Positions 56,698-64,000 of a DNA stretch of 64,000 nucleotides are shown piece after piece. The DNA comes from an uncultured Dorea sp. GTDB taxonomy: Bacteria; Bacillota; Clostridia; Lachnospirales; Lachnospiraceae. The translations under genes were made by a program, and so were the position numbers. Location of the stretch: contig CAJTVY010000004.1 of the NCBI GenBank assembly GCA_910579925.1, positions 62,001 through 126,000 on the forward strand, read 5' to 3'. The first letter of the stretch is position 1, and each line of letters opens with the position of its first letter. The notes under the pieces were generated by a model. It did not search any database, was not told the origin of the DNA, and worked only from the letters and a program-made list of their open reading frames with translations.

Positions 56698-58059
56698 ATG
56701 TCAGACGTAAAAAAGATCACTTCTTCAAGAGAAGAAAATGCTGCCTGGCTCAACCATGTGCTGCCGGTGAAAGAGAGTTTCGACATTATTCAGCGGGATA
56801 TTATGATTGGCGGGCGGTGCGCCTCTCTTTATTTTATAAATGGATTTACAAGCGATGAATCAATGCTGAAGATCTTAGATTCATTTTTTGGCGTTACAGA
56901 GGAAGATATGCCAAAGGATGTCGTCAGCTTTTCAAGAGAATGTGTCCCCTTTGTGGAGGTGGAAGTTCTGGTGGATTTCGACCAGGTCTTAAAGAATCTG
57001 TTGTCCGGGGTCACCTGTCTGTTTGTTGACGGATATGAGTCCTGTATTGCGATTGACTGCAGGACGTACCCGGCCAGAAGTGTGGAAGAGCCGGATAAGG
57101 ACAAATCTCTGCGTGGTTCCCGGGATGGATTTGTGGAAACCATCGTATTTAATACAGCGCTTATGAGGCGGCGGATCCGGGATCCGCATCTGGTCATGAA
57201 GATGGTGGAAATCGGCGACAGTTCAAGGACGGACGTGGCAATCTGCTATATGAGCGACCGGGTGGATCCGGAACTGCTGAAAAATGTGTCAGACCGTATC
57301 AATAGTATTCAGACGGATGCACTGCGTATGAACCAGCAGAGTCTTGCGGAGGAATTATATAAGCGGAAATGGTTCAATCCGTTTCCGAAATTCAAATTTA
57401 CCGAGAGGCCGGACACGGCGACTGCCTGTCTCTTAGAGGGGAAGATTGTGCTTCTGGTGGACAACTCCCCGTCTGCAATGATACTTCCGACTTCTATATT
57501 TGACATGATTGAGGAAGCTAACGATTATTATTTCCCGACGCTGACCAATATCTACCTAAAGGTTGCGCGGGCGTTGATTACTCTGATGACGGTATTTCTG
57601 ACTCCGGTGTTTCTGCTGTTTATGCAGAACTTAAACTGGCTTCCAGAGGTGTTTTCCTTTGTGGCGGTGAAGGATACGGTGAATATTCCTTTAATCTTTC
57701 AGCTTCTGCTTCTGGAGATTGCCATTGACGGCCTGCGGCTTGCGGCGCTCAATACGCCGAGCATGCTCAGTACGCCCTTAAGTGTCATTGCCGGTCTGGT
57801 CATGGGAGAATTCTCGGTACAGTCCGGGTGGTTTAACTCGGAAGTCATGCTGTATATGGCTTTTGTATCTGTGGCGAATTATACGCAGCCCAATTTTGAA
57901 CTGGGCTATGCTCTGAAATTCATGCGTCTGGAACTGCTGATCCTGACGGCTCTGTTCAACTGGTGGGGATTCGTAATCGGAACGCTGATTATCGTACTGA
58001 GTATCTGTTTCAATAAGACTTTATCGGGAAGAAATTATCTGAATGTAAAGTTAAACTGA
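56698..58059 (+). CDS. GerA/SpoVAF family spore membrane protein
   Basis: A 453-residue protein with the GerA-family A-subunit layout: a hydrophilic N-terminal domain (about residues 1-285, containing YPARSVEEPDKDKSLRGSRD and VFNTALMRRRI), then four or five membrane helices (from about 290). It resembles SpoVAF and germinant receptor A subunits, which sit in the spore inner membrane and act in germination or dipicolinate release. No GerB/GerC or other spoVA genes are beside it, and the N-domain signature favours SpoVAF over a receptor. GGAGG is well placed before the ATG. A sigma-G-like promoter lies upstream. Confidence 0.88.
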   Translation: MSDVKKITSSREENAAWLNHVLPVKESFDIIQRDIMIGGRCASLYFINGFTSDESMLKILDSFFGVTEEDMPKDVVSFSRECVPFVEVEVLVDFDQVLKNLLSGVTCLFVDGYESCIAIDCRTYPARSVEEPDKDKSLRGSRDGFVETIVFNTALMRRRIRDPHLVMKMVEIGDSSRTDVAICYMSDRVDPELLKNVSDRINSIQTDALRMNQQSLAEELYKRKWFNPFPKFKFTERPDTATACLLEGKIVLLVDNSPSAMILPTSIFDMIEEANDYYFPTLTNIYLKVARALITLMTVFLTPVFLLFMQNLNWLPEVFSFVAVKDTVNIPLIFQLLLLEIAIDGLRLAALNTPSMLSTPLSVIAGLVMGEFSVQSGWFNSEVMLYMAFVSVANYTQPNFELGYALKFMRLELLILTALFNWWGFVIGTLIIVLSICFNKTLSGRNYLNVKLN

Positions 58060-58083
58060 TTCTGTCCCTTAACCGTGTAAAAC

Positions 58084-58127
58084 AAAAGGCAGGAATATCG
58101 TTGAAATGAGATTCTTGCCTTTTAAAT
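58084..58127 (+). terminator. Rho-independent terminator after the spoVAF-like gene
   Basis: A 13-base-pair stem with one G-T pair (58084-58096 with 58111-58123), ending in CCTTTTAAAT. Confidence 0.75.
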
Positions 58128-58183
58128 ATGGAAATGTTAGAATAGGGGACGTGATGATGAATTCACTTAAAGAAGGGATACAT

Positions 58184-59566
58184 ATGAAGAAAGAAATGGA
58201 CAGTCAGAGGCTTGGTACTGCGCCCCTGGGAAAACTGATGGTTTCGCTGGCAGTACCGGCAGTGGCGGCGCAGCTGATCAATGTGCTGTATAATATTGTA
58301 GACAGAATCTATATCGGGCATATTTCTGGATATGGGGACGTTGCCCTTACAGGCGTGGGGGTTACATTTCCTATTATTATGCTTATTTCCGCATTCAGCG
58401 CCTTTGCGGGGATGGGGGGCGCGCCCCTTGCCTCTATTGAACTTGGCAGGCAGGATTACCGGAAAGCAGAACTGATTCTGGGGAATTCTGCGGGCATGAT
58501 TGCGTTGTTTTCCGTAGCACTTACAATTGGGTTTACCATATTCAAAAGACCGGTACTGTATGCCTTTGGCGCCAGTGATGTGACGATCGCTTATGCTGAA
58601 AGCTATATCGGAATTTATCTTGTGGGAACCATCTTTGTACAGATTGCCATAGGGCTGAATACATTTATCAGCGGGCAGGGAGAGTCTCAGACTGCCATGT
58701 TGTCGGTTGTGATCGGAGCTGTGCTCAATATTATCCTGGATCCGGTTCTGATCTTCCTTCTGGGGCTGGGGGTGAGAGGAGCCGCCATTGCGACAGTGAT
58801 CTCACAGGCGGTCAGCGCGGCCTGGGTCATCCACTTTCTGACCAGGGGCCGGAGCGTTATAAAATTAAAGCTGCAGAATATGAGACTGAAGTCTGAGATT
58901 GTGAAGCGCATTGCCGGGCTTGGCATCTCACCGTTTATTATGCAGAGTACGGAAAGCATGGTGAGCATTACTCTGAACTCTGGCCTGCAGGTTTACGGCG
59001 GTGATCTGTATGTGGGAACCATGTCGATCATGACCAGTATCATGCAGTTGATTCTGATTCCGGTGCAGGGGATCGCACAAGGGGTTCAGCCGGTGATCAG
59101 CTACAGTTACGGAGCGGGAAACAGGGAACGGGTGAAAGGCGCATTCATGAGGCTTGTGGTATCCGGTCTTCTGGGAACGCTGATTCTCGGCGGCATTGCA
59201 GTACTCGCGCCGGAAGTCTATGCCGGAATATTTACGAACAATGAGAAACTGATTGAACTGACCTGCCAGGTGATGCCGGTGTATTTTCTGGGAATTACCA
59301 TCTTCGGGCTGCAGTCTGCGTGCCAGTCCACTTTTCTTGCACTGGGGCAGGCGAAGGTTTCTCTCTTTATTGCCCTTCTAAGAAAAGTATTCCTGCTGAT
59401 TCCGCTGGCAGTCATTTTCCCAAGGTTCATGGGAGTCATGGGAGTGTACCGGGCAGAACCAGTGGCGGATATCATCTCAGTGGTTACCACAGGGATCGTA
59501 TTTACATTTACGATGAAAAAAGTTTTGCGCAGTATGGATGAAAATAAGACGTCAAAGGAGGCATAA
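58184..59566 (+). CDS. MATE family efflux transporter
   Basis: A 460-residue cation-coupled exporter with 12 predicted helices in two similar halves (PLGKLMVSLAVPAVAAQLIN at the start, VLYNIVDRIYIGHISGYGDV and GVTFPIIMLISAFSAFAGMG following). MATE proteins expel drugs, cationic dyes or metabolites; the substrate cannot be read from sequence. I place the start at 58184 with AGAAGGGA 5 bases upstream; an ATG at 58154 or 58157 with AGGGGA before it is a fair alternative adding 9-10 residues. It lies 4 bases before a degV-type gene. Confidence 0.92.
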   Translation: MKKEMDSQRLGTAPLGKLMVSLAVPAVAAQLINVLYNIVDRIYIGHISGYGDVALTGVGVTFPIIMLISAFSAFAGMGGAPLASIELGRQDYRKAELILGNSAGMIALFSVALTIGFTIFKRPVLYAFGASDVTIAYAESYIGIYLVGTIFVQIAIGLNTFISGQGESQTAMLSVVIGAVLNIILDPVLIFLLGLGVRGAAIATVISQAVSAAWVIHFLTRGRSVIKLKLQNMRLKSEIVKRIAGLGISPFIMQSTESMVSITLNSGLQVYGGDLYVGTMSIMTSIMQLILIPVQGIAQGVQPVISYSYGAGNRERVKGAFMRLVVSGLLGTLILGGIAVLAPEVYAGIFTNNEKLIELTCQVMPVYFLGITIFGLQSACQSTFLALGQAKVSLFIALLRKVFLLIPLAVIFPRFMGVMGVYRAEPVADIISVVTTGIVFTFTMKKVLRSMDENKTSKEA

Positions 59567-59570
59567 AATA

Positions 59571-60434
59571 TTGAGGGATTATATTATAACAGTGAACAGT
59601 ACGGTGGATCTGCCAAAAGAATGGCTGACAAAGCGAAATGTGCCGGTGGTTCCGCTTAAGTATACCATCGACGGGGAGACCTACGAGGATATGAGCGGCC
59701 TGTCTTCCAAGGAGTTTTTTCAAAAACTGAGAGAGGGGAAGATGGCGGTGACTTCTCAAGTGAATCCGGGCGAGGCGAAGGAAGCGCTCAGACCTTTTCT
59801 GAAGGAGGGAAAGGATATTCTGCATCTTGCGTTTTCCTCTGCTTTGAGCGGTACGTGCAACAGTATGCGGCTTGCGGCAAAGGAACTGGCAGAGGAGTTT
59901 CCGGATCAGAAGATCATGGTGATTGACTCTTTGTGCGCCTGTCTTGGGGAAGGGCTGCTTCTGTATTATGCGTTAAAGCGTAAAAGTGAAGGCTGTTCCA
60001 TAGAAGAGACGGCGAAGTGGGTGGAGGATAACAAGCTTCATATCTGCCATAATGTGACCATTGACGATCTGGAGCATCTCTACCGGGGAGGGCGTATTTC
60101 CAGGACTGTGGCGGTGCTTGGGGGTATGGTGAAGATCAAGCCCATGCTTCATATGGACGACCAGGGGGCCTTGCAGGTTATCGGGAAAGAGCGGGGACGT
60201 AAGAAATCTCTGAATAAGATCGTAGATACGGCAAAAGCGCAGTCCCAAGGCTTTCAGAATGATATCGTCATGATCACTCATGGAGACTGCGAAGAGGATG
60301 CAAGGTATGTGGCTCAACTGGTAAGAGAAAAGATGAAGGTAGATAATATTCTGATCAATCAGATCGGAAAAGTGATCGGAAGCCATACGGGACCTGGTAC
60401 GGTGGCTGTATTCTGTATGGGCGGGAAGCGGTAG
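59571..60434 (+). CDS. DegV family fatty-acid-binding protein
   Basis: A 287-residue DegV/FakB-type protein that binds a fatty acid, often to present it to a FakA kinase. The N-terminus YIITVNSTVDLPKEW, the MAVTSQVNPGEA strand, AFSSALSGTCNSMRLAAKEL, DSLCACLGEG and YRGGRISRT are typical. The start is a TTG at 59571, 9 bases after AAGGAGG; the longer frame overlaps the MATE gene. Spacing of 4 bases to the MATE stop points to co-transcription. No FakA gene is in the window. Confidence 0.92.
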   Translation: MRDYIITVNSTVDLPKEWLTKRNVPVVPLKYTIDGETYEDMSGLSSKEFFQKLREGKMAVTSQVNPGEAKEALRPFLKEGKDILHLAFSSALSGTCNSMRLAAKELAEEFPDQKIMVIDSLCACLGEGLLLYYALKRKSEGCSIEETAKWVEDNKLHICHNVTIDDLEHLYRGGRISRTVAVLGGMVKIKPMLHMDDQGALQVIGKERGRKKSLNKIVDTAKAQSQGFQNDIVMITHGDCEEDARYVAQLVREKMKVDNILINQIGKVIGSHTGPGTVAVFCMGGKR

Positions 60435-60457
60435 AGCTTCCCGCCCATAGCTTTTTT
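60419..60457. terminator. Bidirectional terminator at the degV stop codon
   Basis: A perfect 11-base-pair stem GGGCGGGAAGC-GGTAGA-GCTTCCCGCCC whose loop contains the DegV stop, followed by CTTTTTT. It separates two convergent genes. Confidence 0.85.
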
Positions 60458-61326
60458 CAGCCCTTCAGATACCTTTTGGCATATTCAATAAAGACTTTCA
60501 TAGCAGGCGACATGTCCGTGGCCGAGGCAACGGCCATACCCAGCCTGCGCACGGCGTATGGTTTCAGGGGACGGGCCTCAAAATTACCTGTCTTTCCCCG
60601 AAGGATCAGCGCCGGAAGGATGCTGATTCCCAGATTGTGCTCCACCATGGACAGAATCGAGAAGTCGTTGTGGGACGTGTACTTAATATCCGGCGTTACG
60701 CCTGCTGTCTTGAGGATCCGGTGGACATCGTTCAGATAGGTATAATCAGATACGACGAAGGCGGAACTTTCGAATAATTCAATAGGTATCTCGTCATAGA
60801 ACGCAAGAGGATGCCCTTTTGGCATTACTGCAAGCATGGGGTCGTCATACAGATGAATAAAATGATAGGAAGAACTGTTCTGGTAGCTGGTAAATGCAAT
60901 GTCAACCTTGTGGTCGCGGATCCAGCAGGAAAGTTCATATTCATTACCTTCTGAGATGTCAAAATGGATGCCCGGATATTCCTGCCGGAATGCCTGAATA
61001 ATGCCGGGGATCCAGTGGATGGAGCAACTGGTGTAGGTTCCGATCTTCAGCGTTCCTTTCCGCGTGCCGGTAAGGAAAGAAATCTCCTGGTTGAGAGACT
61101 CGCTGGCGGAAAGGAGATACCGGATGGCTGGAAGGAGCGCCATTCCCTCCCTGGTGAGGGATACCCCCTGGTGTCCTTTGTGGAACAGGGGGAACCCGAC
61201 CTCTTTTTCGAGGGATTTCATCATCTGTGTGATTCCTGCCTGTGTATATCCCAGTTCTTCACCTGCTTTGGTATAACTTCCGGAATCAACGACTGCAAGG
61301 AATACATTCCATTTTCTAAGTCCCAT
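60457..61326 (-). CDS. LysR family transcriptional regulator
   Basis: A 289-residue regulator: N-terminal winged helix (about residues 1-62, GSYTKAGEELGYTQAGITQM) and a two-lobed effector domain (about 88-289, KIGTYTSCSIHWIPGIIQAF). The start is the ATG ending at 61326, preceded by AGAAGGGAAG; the frame open to 61392 overlaps the end of the transporter gene upstream. It follows the NSS symporter by 34 bases on the same strand, so both may be co-transcribed and the regulator may respond to the imported amino acid. Confidence 0.92.
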   Translation of the reverse strand: MGLRKWNVFLAVVDSGSYTKAGEELGYTQAGITQMMKSLEKEVGFPLFHKGHQGVSLTREGMALLPAIRYLLSASESLNQEISFLTGTRKGTLKIGTYTSCSIHWIPGIIQAFRQEYPGIHFDISEGNEYELSCWIRDHKVDIAFTSYQNSSSYHFIHLYDDPMLAVMPKGHPLAFYDEIPIELFESSAFVVSDYTYLNDVHRILKTAGVTPDIKYTSHNDFSILSMVEHNLGISILPALILRGKTGNFEARPLKPYAVRRLGMAVASATDMSPAMKVFIEYAKRYLKG

Positions 61327-61360
61327 GGCTTTTTCTTCCCTTCTGAATAAATATTCTGCA

Positions 61361-62716
61361 CTACAGTTTAAACAGCCCAAGCCCGCTTGCAACGGAACTG
61401 ATCAGGATGATGATTAAGAAAAGCGGAGCTACCCATTTGATCATAATGTTGAACATACCTTCTGCCTTAAAGGACCCGTCGCTTTCTTTCACTTCTTCGG
61501 CAATGGCCTTTGGCTTGATAATGAAACCTACGAAGATACAGGTAAAGAGTGCGACAATCGGCATCAGTACACTATTACTTGTAAAGTCCATGATATCCAG
61601 GATAGACATGCCGTTCCAGCTAATGAATCCCAGAGGGCCGAATCCCAGCGAGGACGGAATTCCCATGATCAGTGCAAGTATAGCTACAAATATACCGGTA
61701 AACCGACGTTTCCATCCAAACCTGTCCATAAATACAGACACGATCGTCTCCATCAGGGAGATTGCGGACGTAAGGGCGGCAAAGAACACCAGCATGAAGA
61801 AAATGGTTCCGATGACTCCGCCGAATTTCATACTTGCGAATACTTTCGGAAGGGTCATGAACATTAGCCCTGGACCTGCGTTCAGAGCAGAGCGGTCGCC
61901 GCCGGAGAATGCAAACACTGCCGGAATAATCATCAGGCCGGCCAGAAATGCGATGCCTGTATCAAACAGTTCGATCTGGCGGACAGAACTTTCCAGGTTG
62001 TCAGTTTTTTTCATATAAGAGCCATAAGTAATCATGATACCCATTGCCAGGGACATAGAGTAGAAAAGCTGTCCCATAGCCGCCAGGATCGTCTTTACTG
62101 AGACGTCTGCCATATGGGGTTTGATGTAGTAGATAAGCCCTTCTTTCGCTCCGTCCAGAGTAAGGCCATAAACCGAGATAACGAGCGTAAGTAAAACGAG
62201 GATCGGCATCATGATCTTACTGACCTTCTCGATTCCTTTTTCCACGCCGCACAGAACAACGATGGCCGTAAATGCCAGGAATACCAGAAACCATCCGATC
62301 GGCTGGAACGTGCCGCCGATAAAGTCTGTGAAATAAGTATCTCCCGCCGCTTTCTGTGCGCCGCCGCTGATAAATACGGTAAAATACTTCACGACCCATC
62401 CTCCGATGACGGAATAGTATGGGAAGATGATGACCGGAACGATGACGGCCAGGATTCCCAGAAAGTTAAAACGTTTATCCAGCGACTGAAATGCGCCGAT
62501 GGCGCTCAGACCGGTTTTGCGGCCAAGCGCAATCTCTGCAGTCATCAGAGTGAAACCAAAGGTGACGGCAAGGATCAGATAGATCAGAAGGAACGTACCG
62601 CCGCCGTACTGAGCGGCAAGATAAGGAAACCTCCAGATATTCCCGAGTCCGACTGCCGAGCCTGCAGCTGCGAGAACGAACCCGAGTTTGTTAGAAAAAT
62701 TACTTCTGTCTTTCAT
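61361..62716 (-). CDS. Sodium-dependent amino acid symporter (NSS/SNF family)
   Basis: A 451-residue LeuT-fold transporter with 11-12 helices. The signature GSAVGLGNIWRFPYLAAQYG with sodium- and substrate-binding backbone of helix 1 is intact, as is the unwound helix 6 region GQLFYSMSLAMGIMITYGSY. Bacterial NSS members import hydrophobic or aromatic amino acids with sodium. The start is the ATG ending at 62716, 6 bases after GAGGAGG; the upstream ATG at 62743 has no site. A promoter lies upstream and a LysR gene follows. Confidence 0.94.
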   Translation of the reverse strand: MKDRSNFSNKLGFVLAAAGSAVGLGNIWRFPYLAAQYGGGTFLLIYLILAVTFGFTLMTAEIALGRKTGLSAIGAFQSLDKRFNFLGILAVIVPVIIFPYYSVIGGWVVKYFTVFISGGAQKAAGDTYFTDFIGGTFQPIGWFLVFLAFTAIVVLCGVEKGIEKVSKIMMPILVLLTLVISVYGLTLDGAKEGLIYYIKPHMADVSVKTILAAMGQLFYSMSLAMGIMITYGSYMKKTDNLESSVRQIELFDTGIAFLAGLMIIPAVFAFSGGDRSALNAGPGLMFMTLPKVFASMKFGGVIGTIFFMLVFFAALTSAISLMETIVSVFMDRFGWKRRFTGIFVAILALIMGIPSSLGFGPLGFISWNGMSILDIMDFTSNSVLMPIVALFTCIFVGFIIKPKAIAEEVKESDGSFKAEGMFNIMIKWVAPLFLIIILISSVASGLGLFKL

Positions 62717-62754
62717 ATAAAACCTCCTCAAATCATTATTCATTCCAAAAACAG

Positions 62755-62784
62755 ATTATGCTCTATTATTACATGAACGAACAA
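62755..62784 (-). promoter_or_regulatory. Promoter of the NSS symporter gene
   Basis: On the minus strand TTGTTC (62784-62779), an 18-base spacer and CATAAT (62760-62755), 39 bases before the start codon. Confidence 0.5.
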
Positions 62785-62870
62785 GATTTTCAAGAATATT
62801 TTTCTGACTTCTCTTTAAACAGGGAAAATAGCTTTTCATACAGAAAAAATCACATTTAAAACAGGAACTA

Positions 62871-62898
62871 TTGATTCTTTTAACAAATTAAGTAAAAT
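62871..62898 (+). promoter_or_regulatory. Candidate promoter of the SDF symporter gene
   Basis: TTGATT (62871-62876), a 16-base spacer and TAAAAT (62893-62898), 67 bases before the start codon. Confidence 0.4.
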
Positions 62899-62964
62899 AA
62901 ATTCATCAAAGAGATGGCCATCCTGGGAAATGAGCGAGAAAAAGAGAATAGCGAGGGATGATTA

Positions 62965-64000
62965 ATGGAAGAAAAGAAAAAGGGATTTTCGATATCTCTT
63001 ACGACACAGATTCTGATTGCCACGGTGGGCGGTATTCTGTTCGGTTCGATCATCGGGCCGTGGGCGGCGAATCTGAAATTTATCGGTGACATTTTTATCC
63101 GGCTGATCCAGATGTCGGTGGTACTTCTGGTTATGTCTGCGGTAGCCGCAGCGGTAGGAAGCGGCGATGGACAGGATGTAGGAAAGATGGGGTTCCATAC
63201 TTTTAAATGGATCATCGGATTTACGGTAATCTCCGCAGGATTCGGCGTGGTATTGTCGATGCTGTTTAAACCGGGCGTGGGAATCAAGATTGCCAGTGCA
63301 GAGGATGTGGCGAATGCAGCGGTGGAATCTGCTTCTCTGCAGGAGACGCTGTTAGGCTTCGTGCCGACCAATATCATCGGTTCTATGGCAGAGAGCGCAA
63401 TGGTTCCGTGTATCGTATTCTCACTGTTTTTCGGCGTGGCTATGGGCGCGTACACGAAACAGAGCGGAAACCGCAATATGGTAGAGTGGGTGACCGGACT
63501 TAATACAATCATTACAAATATTATTAAGACTGTTATGCACATTGCGCCCATCGGTATTTTCTGCCTCCTGGCAAATGTAGCCGGTTCTACGGGGCTTAAG
63601 GTAATCATCCCCATGATGAAGTTCTTAGGCGTGCTTCTGATTGGCGATGCAATCCAGTTTTTATTATACGGGCCGTTTACGGCAGCGCTTTGTAAGGTGA
63701 ATCCAGCCAGGATGCCGAAGAAATTTGCCAAGATGTCCATTATGGCGGTAACAACGACTTCGGGAGCGATCTGCCTTCCTACGAAGATGGAAGATTCGGT
63801 GACGAAATTCGGTATCAGCCGTAAGGTTGCCGACTTTACCGGGCCGATTACCATGTCTATGAATAGCTGCGGCGCCGCGCAGTGCTACGTTGCGGCGATC
63901 TTCTTTATGGCGCAGTCCACTGGAATTCAGATGACGGTCTACCAGATGGGTATGGCAATCCTGCTGTCCTGTCTGATGTGTATGGGAACGATCTCCGTAC
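62965..64000 (+). CDS. Dicarboxylate/amino acid:cation symporter (SDF/DAACS family), 3' partial
   Basis: At least 345 residues of a GltP/SstT-like secondary transporter, cut by the window end. N-terminal helices (ILIATVGGILFGSIIGPWAA, FIRLIQMSVVLLVMSAVAAA) and the long helix-loop pattern match the family. In the substrate region hairpin 1 reads AVTTTSGAICLPT, a variant of the serine-rich TLP motif, and the usual NMDGT motif of helix 7 is NSCGA (residues 300-304, codons from 63862), losing the Asp. Both changes suggest unusual ion coupling or substrate. The start is the ATG at 62965 with GAGGGA 6 bases upstream. Confidence 0.88.
   Translation, partial: MEEKKKGFSISLTTQILIATVGGILFGSIIGPWAANLKFIGDIFIRLIQMSVVLLVMSAVAAAVGSGDGQDVGKMGFHTFKWIIGFTVISAGFGVVLSMLFKPGVGIKIASAEDVANAAVESASLQETLLGFVPTNIIGSMAESAMVPCIVFSLFFGVAMGAYTKQSGNRNMVEWVTGLNTIITNIIKTVMHIAPIGIFCLLANVAGSTGLKVIIPMMKFLGVLLIGDAIQFLLYGPFTAALCKVNPARMPKKFAKMSIMAVTTTSGAICLPTKMEDSVTKFGISRKVADFTGPITMSMNSCGAAQCYVAAIFFMAQSTGIQMTVYQMGMAILLSCLMCMGTISV

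Noticed and set aside
1..64000. Genomic island, prophage or insertion sequence in the window.
   Set aside because: No transposase, integrase, phage structural gene, tRNA-linked direct repeat or abrupt change in gene style was found; the 39-base palindrome at 29922 is the only hint of a mobile sequence.

Overview
The window reads as chromosome from an anaerobic, spore-forming, low-to-mid GC Firmicute, most probably a gut Lachnospiraceae (Clostridium cluster XIVa); this is inferred from gene content and style, not from a database match. Pointers are a SpoVAF/GerA-type spore gene, rubredoxin, a Re-type citrate synthase candidate beside isocitrate dehydrogenase, Rex, strong AGGAGG ribosome binding sites and short intergenic gaps. 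I see no rRNA, tRNA, CRISPR array, insertion sequence or prophage.

Layout. 1-7.9 kb: alpha-glucan use, with a sugar ABC ATPase (cut by the window start), three intracellular GH13 glycosidases, an AraC regulator and a TetR regulator. 8-12.7 kb: an MMPL/RND-type exporter and a secreted heptad-repeat protein, behind a promoter carrying three copies of one palindrome that probably binds the divergent TetR. 12.8-14.5 kb: an orphan FliD-like protein behind a sigma-28-like promoter, then about 430 bases with hairpins. 14.5-21.2 kb: the core block plsX-acpP-rnc-smc-ftsY. 21.3-26 kb: threonine ammonia-lyase, then a palindrome-controlled operon of Re-citrate synthase candidate, GntR regulator and NADP isocitrate dehydrogenase, a route to 2-oxoglutarate. 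26-32 kb: a chemoreceptor co-transcribed with an orphan solute-binding lipoprotein, an iron-sulfur flavoprotein-like oxidoreductase and an ABC-F protein. 32-43 kb: rex, nnrE-nnrD fusion, alr, an antitoxin-less mazF, a CBS/CorC protein, yebC, a CFI-box protein, metY, tepA and spoIIIE/ftsK.

43-54.5 kb: formate-tetrahydrofolate ligase, a zinc-ribbon/membrane/TPR protein, rubredoxin, a DacF-type carboxypeptidase, a lone AAA ATPase, a nucleotidyltransferase-HAD fusion, a Cys/Gly-rich peptide, a J-domain protein, then the one-carbon set glyA-fchA-folD. This FolD lacks the catalytic lysine and glutamine of the cyclohydrolase reaction, and the gene before it encodes a stand-alone cyclohydrolase family protein, so the two steps seem to be split. 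54.6-64 kb: transport and spore genes, with an AGCS symporter, dUTPase, SpoVAF-like protein, MATE exporter, DegV protein, LysR regulator, NSS symporter and an SDF-family symporter cut by the window end.

Many starts were moved inward from the longest open frame because a good ribosome binding site sits before an internal ATG or TTG; these cases are stated. Promoters, operators and terminators come from visual matching to consensus and are predictions.
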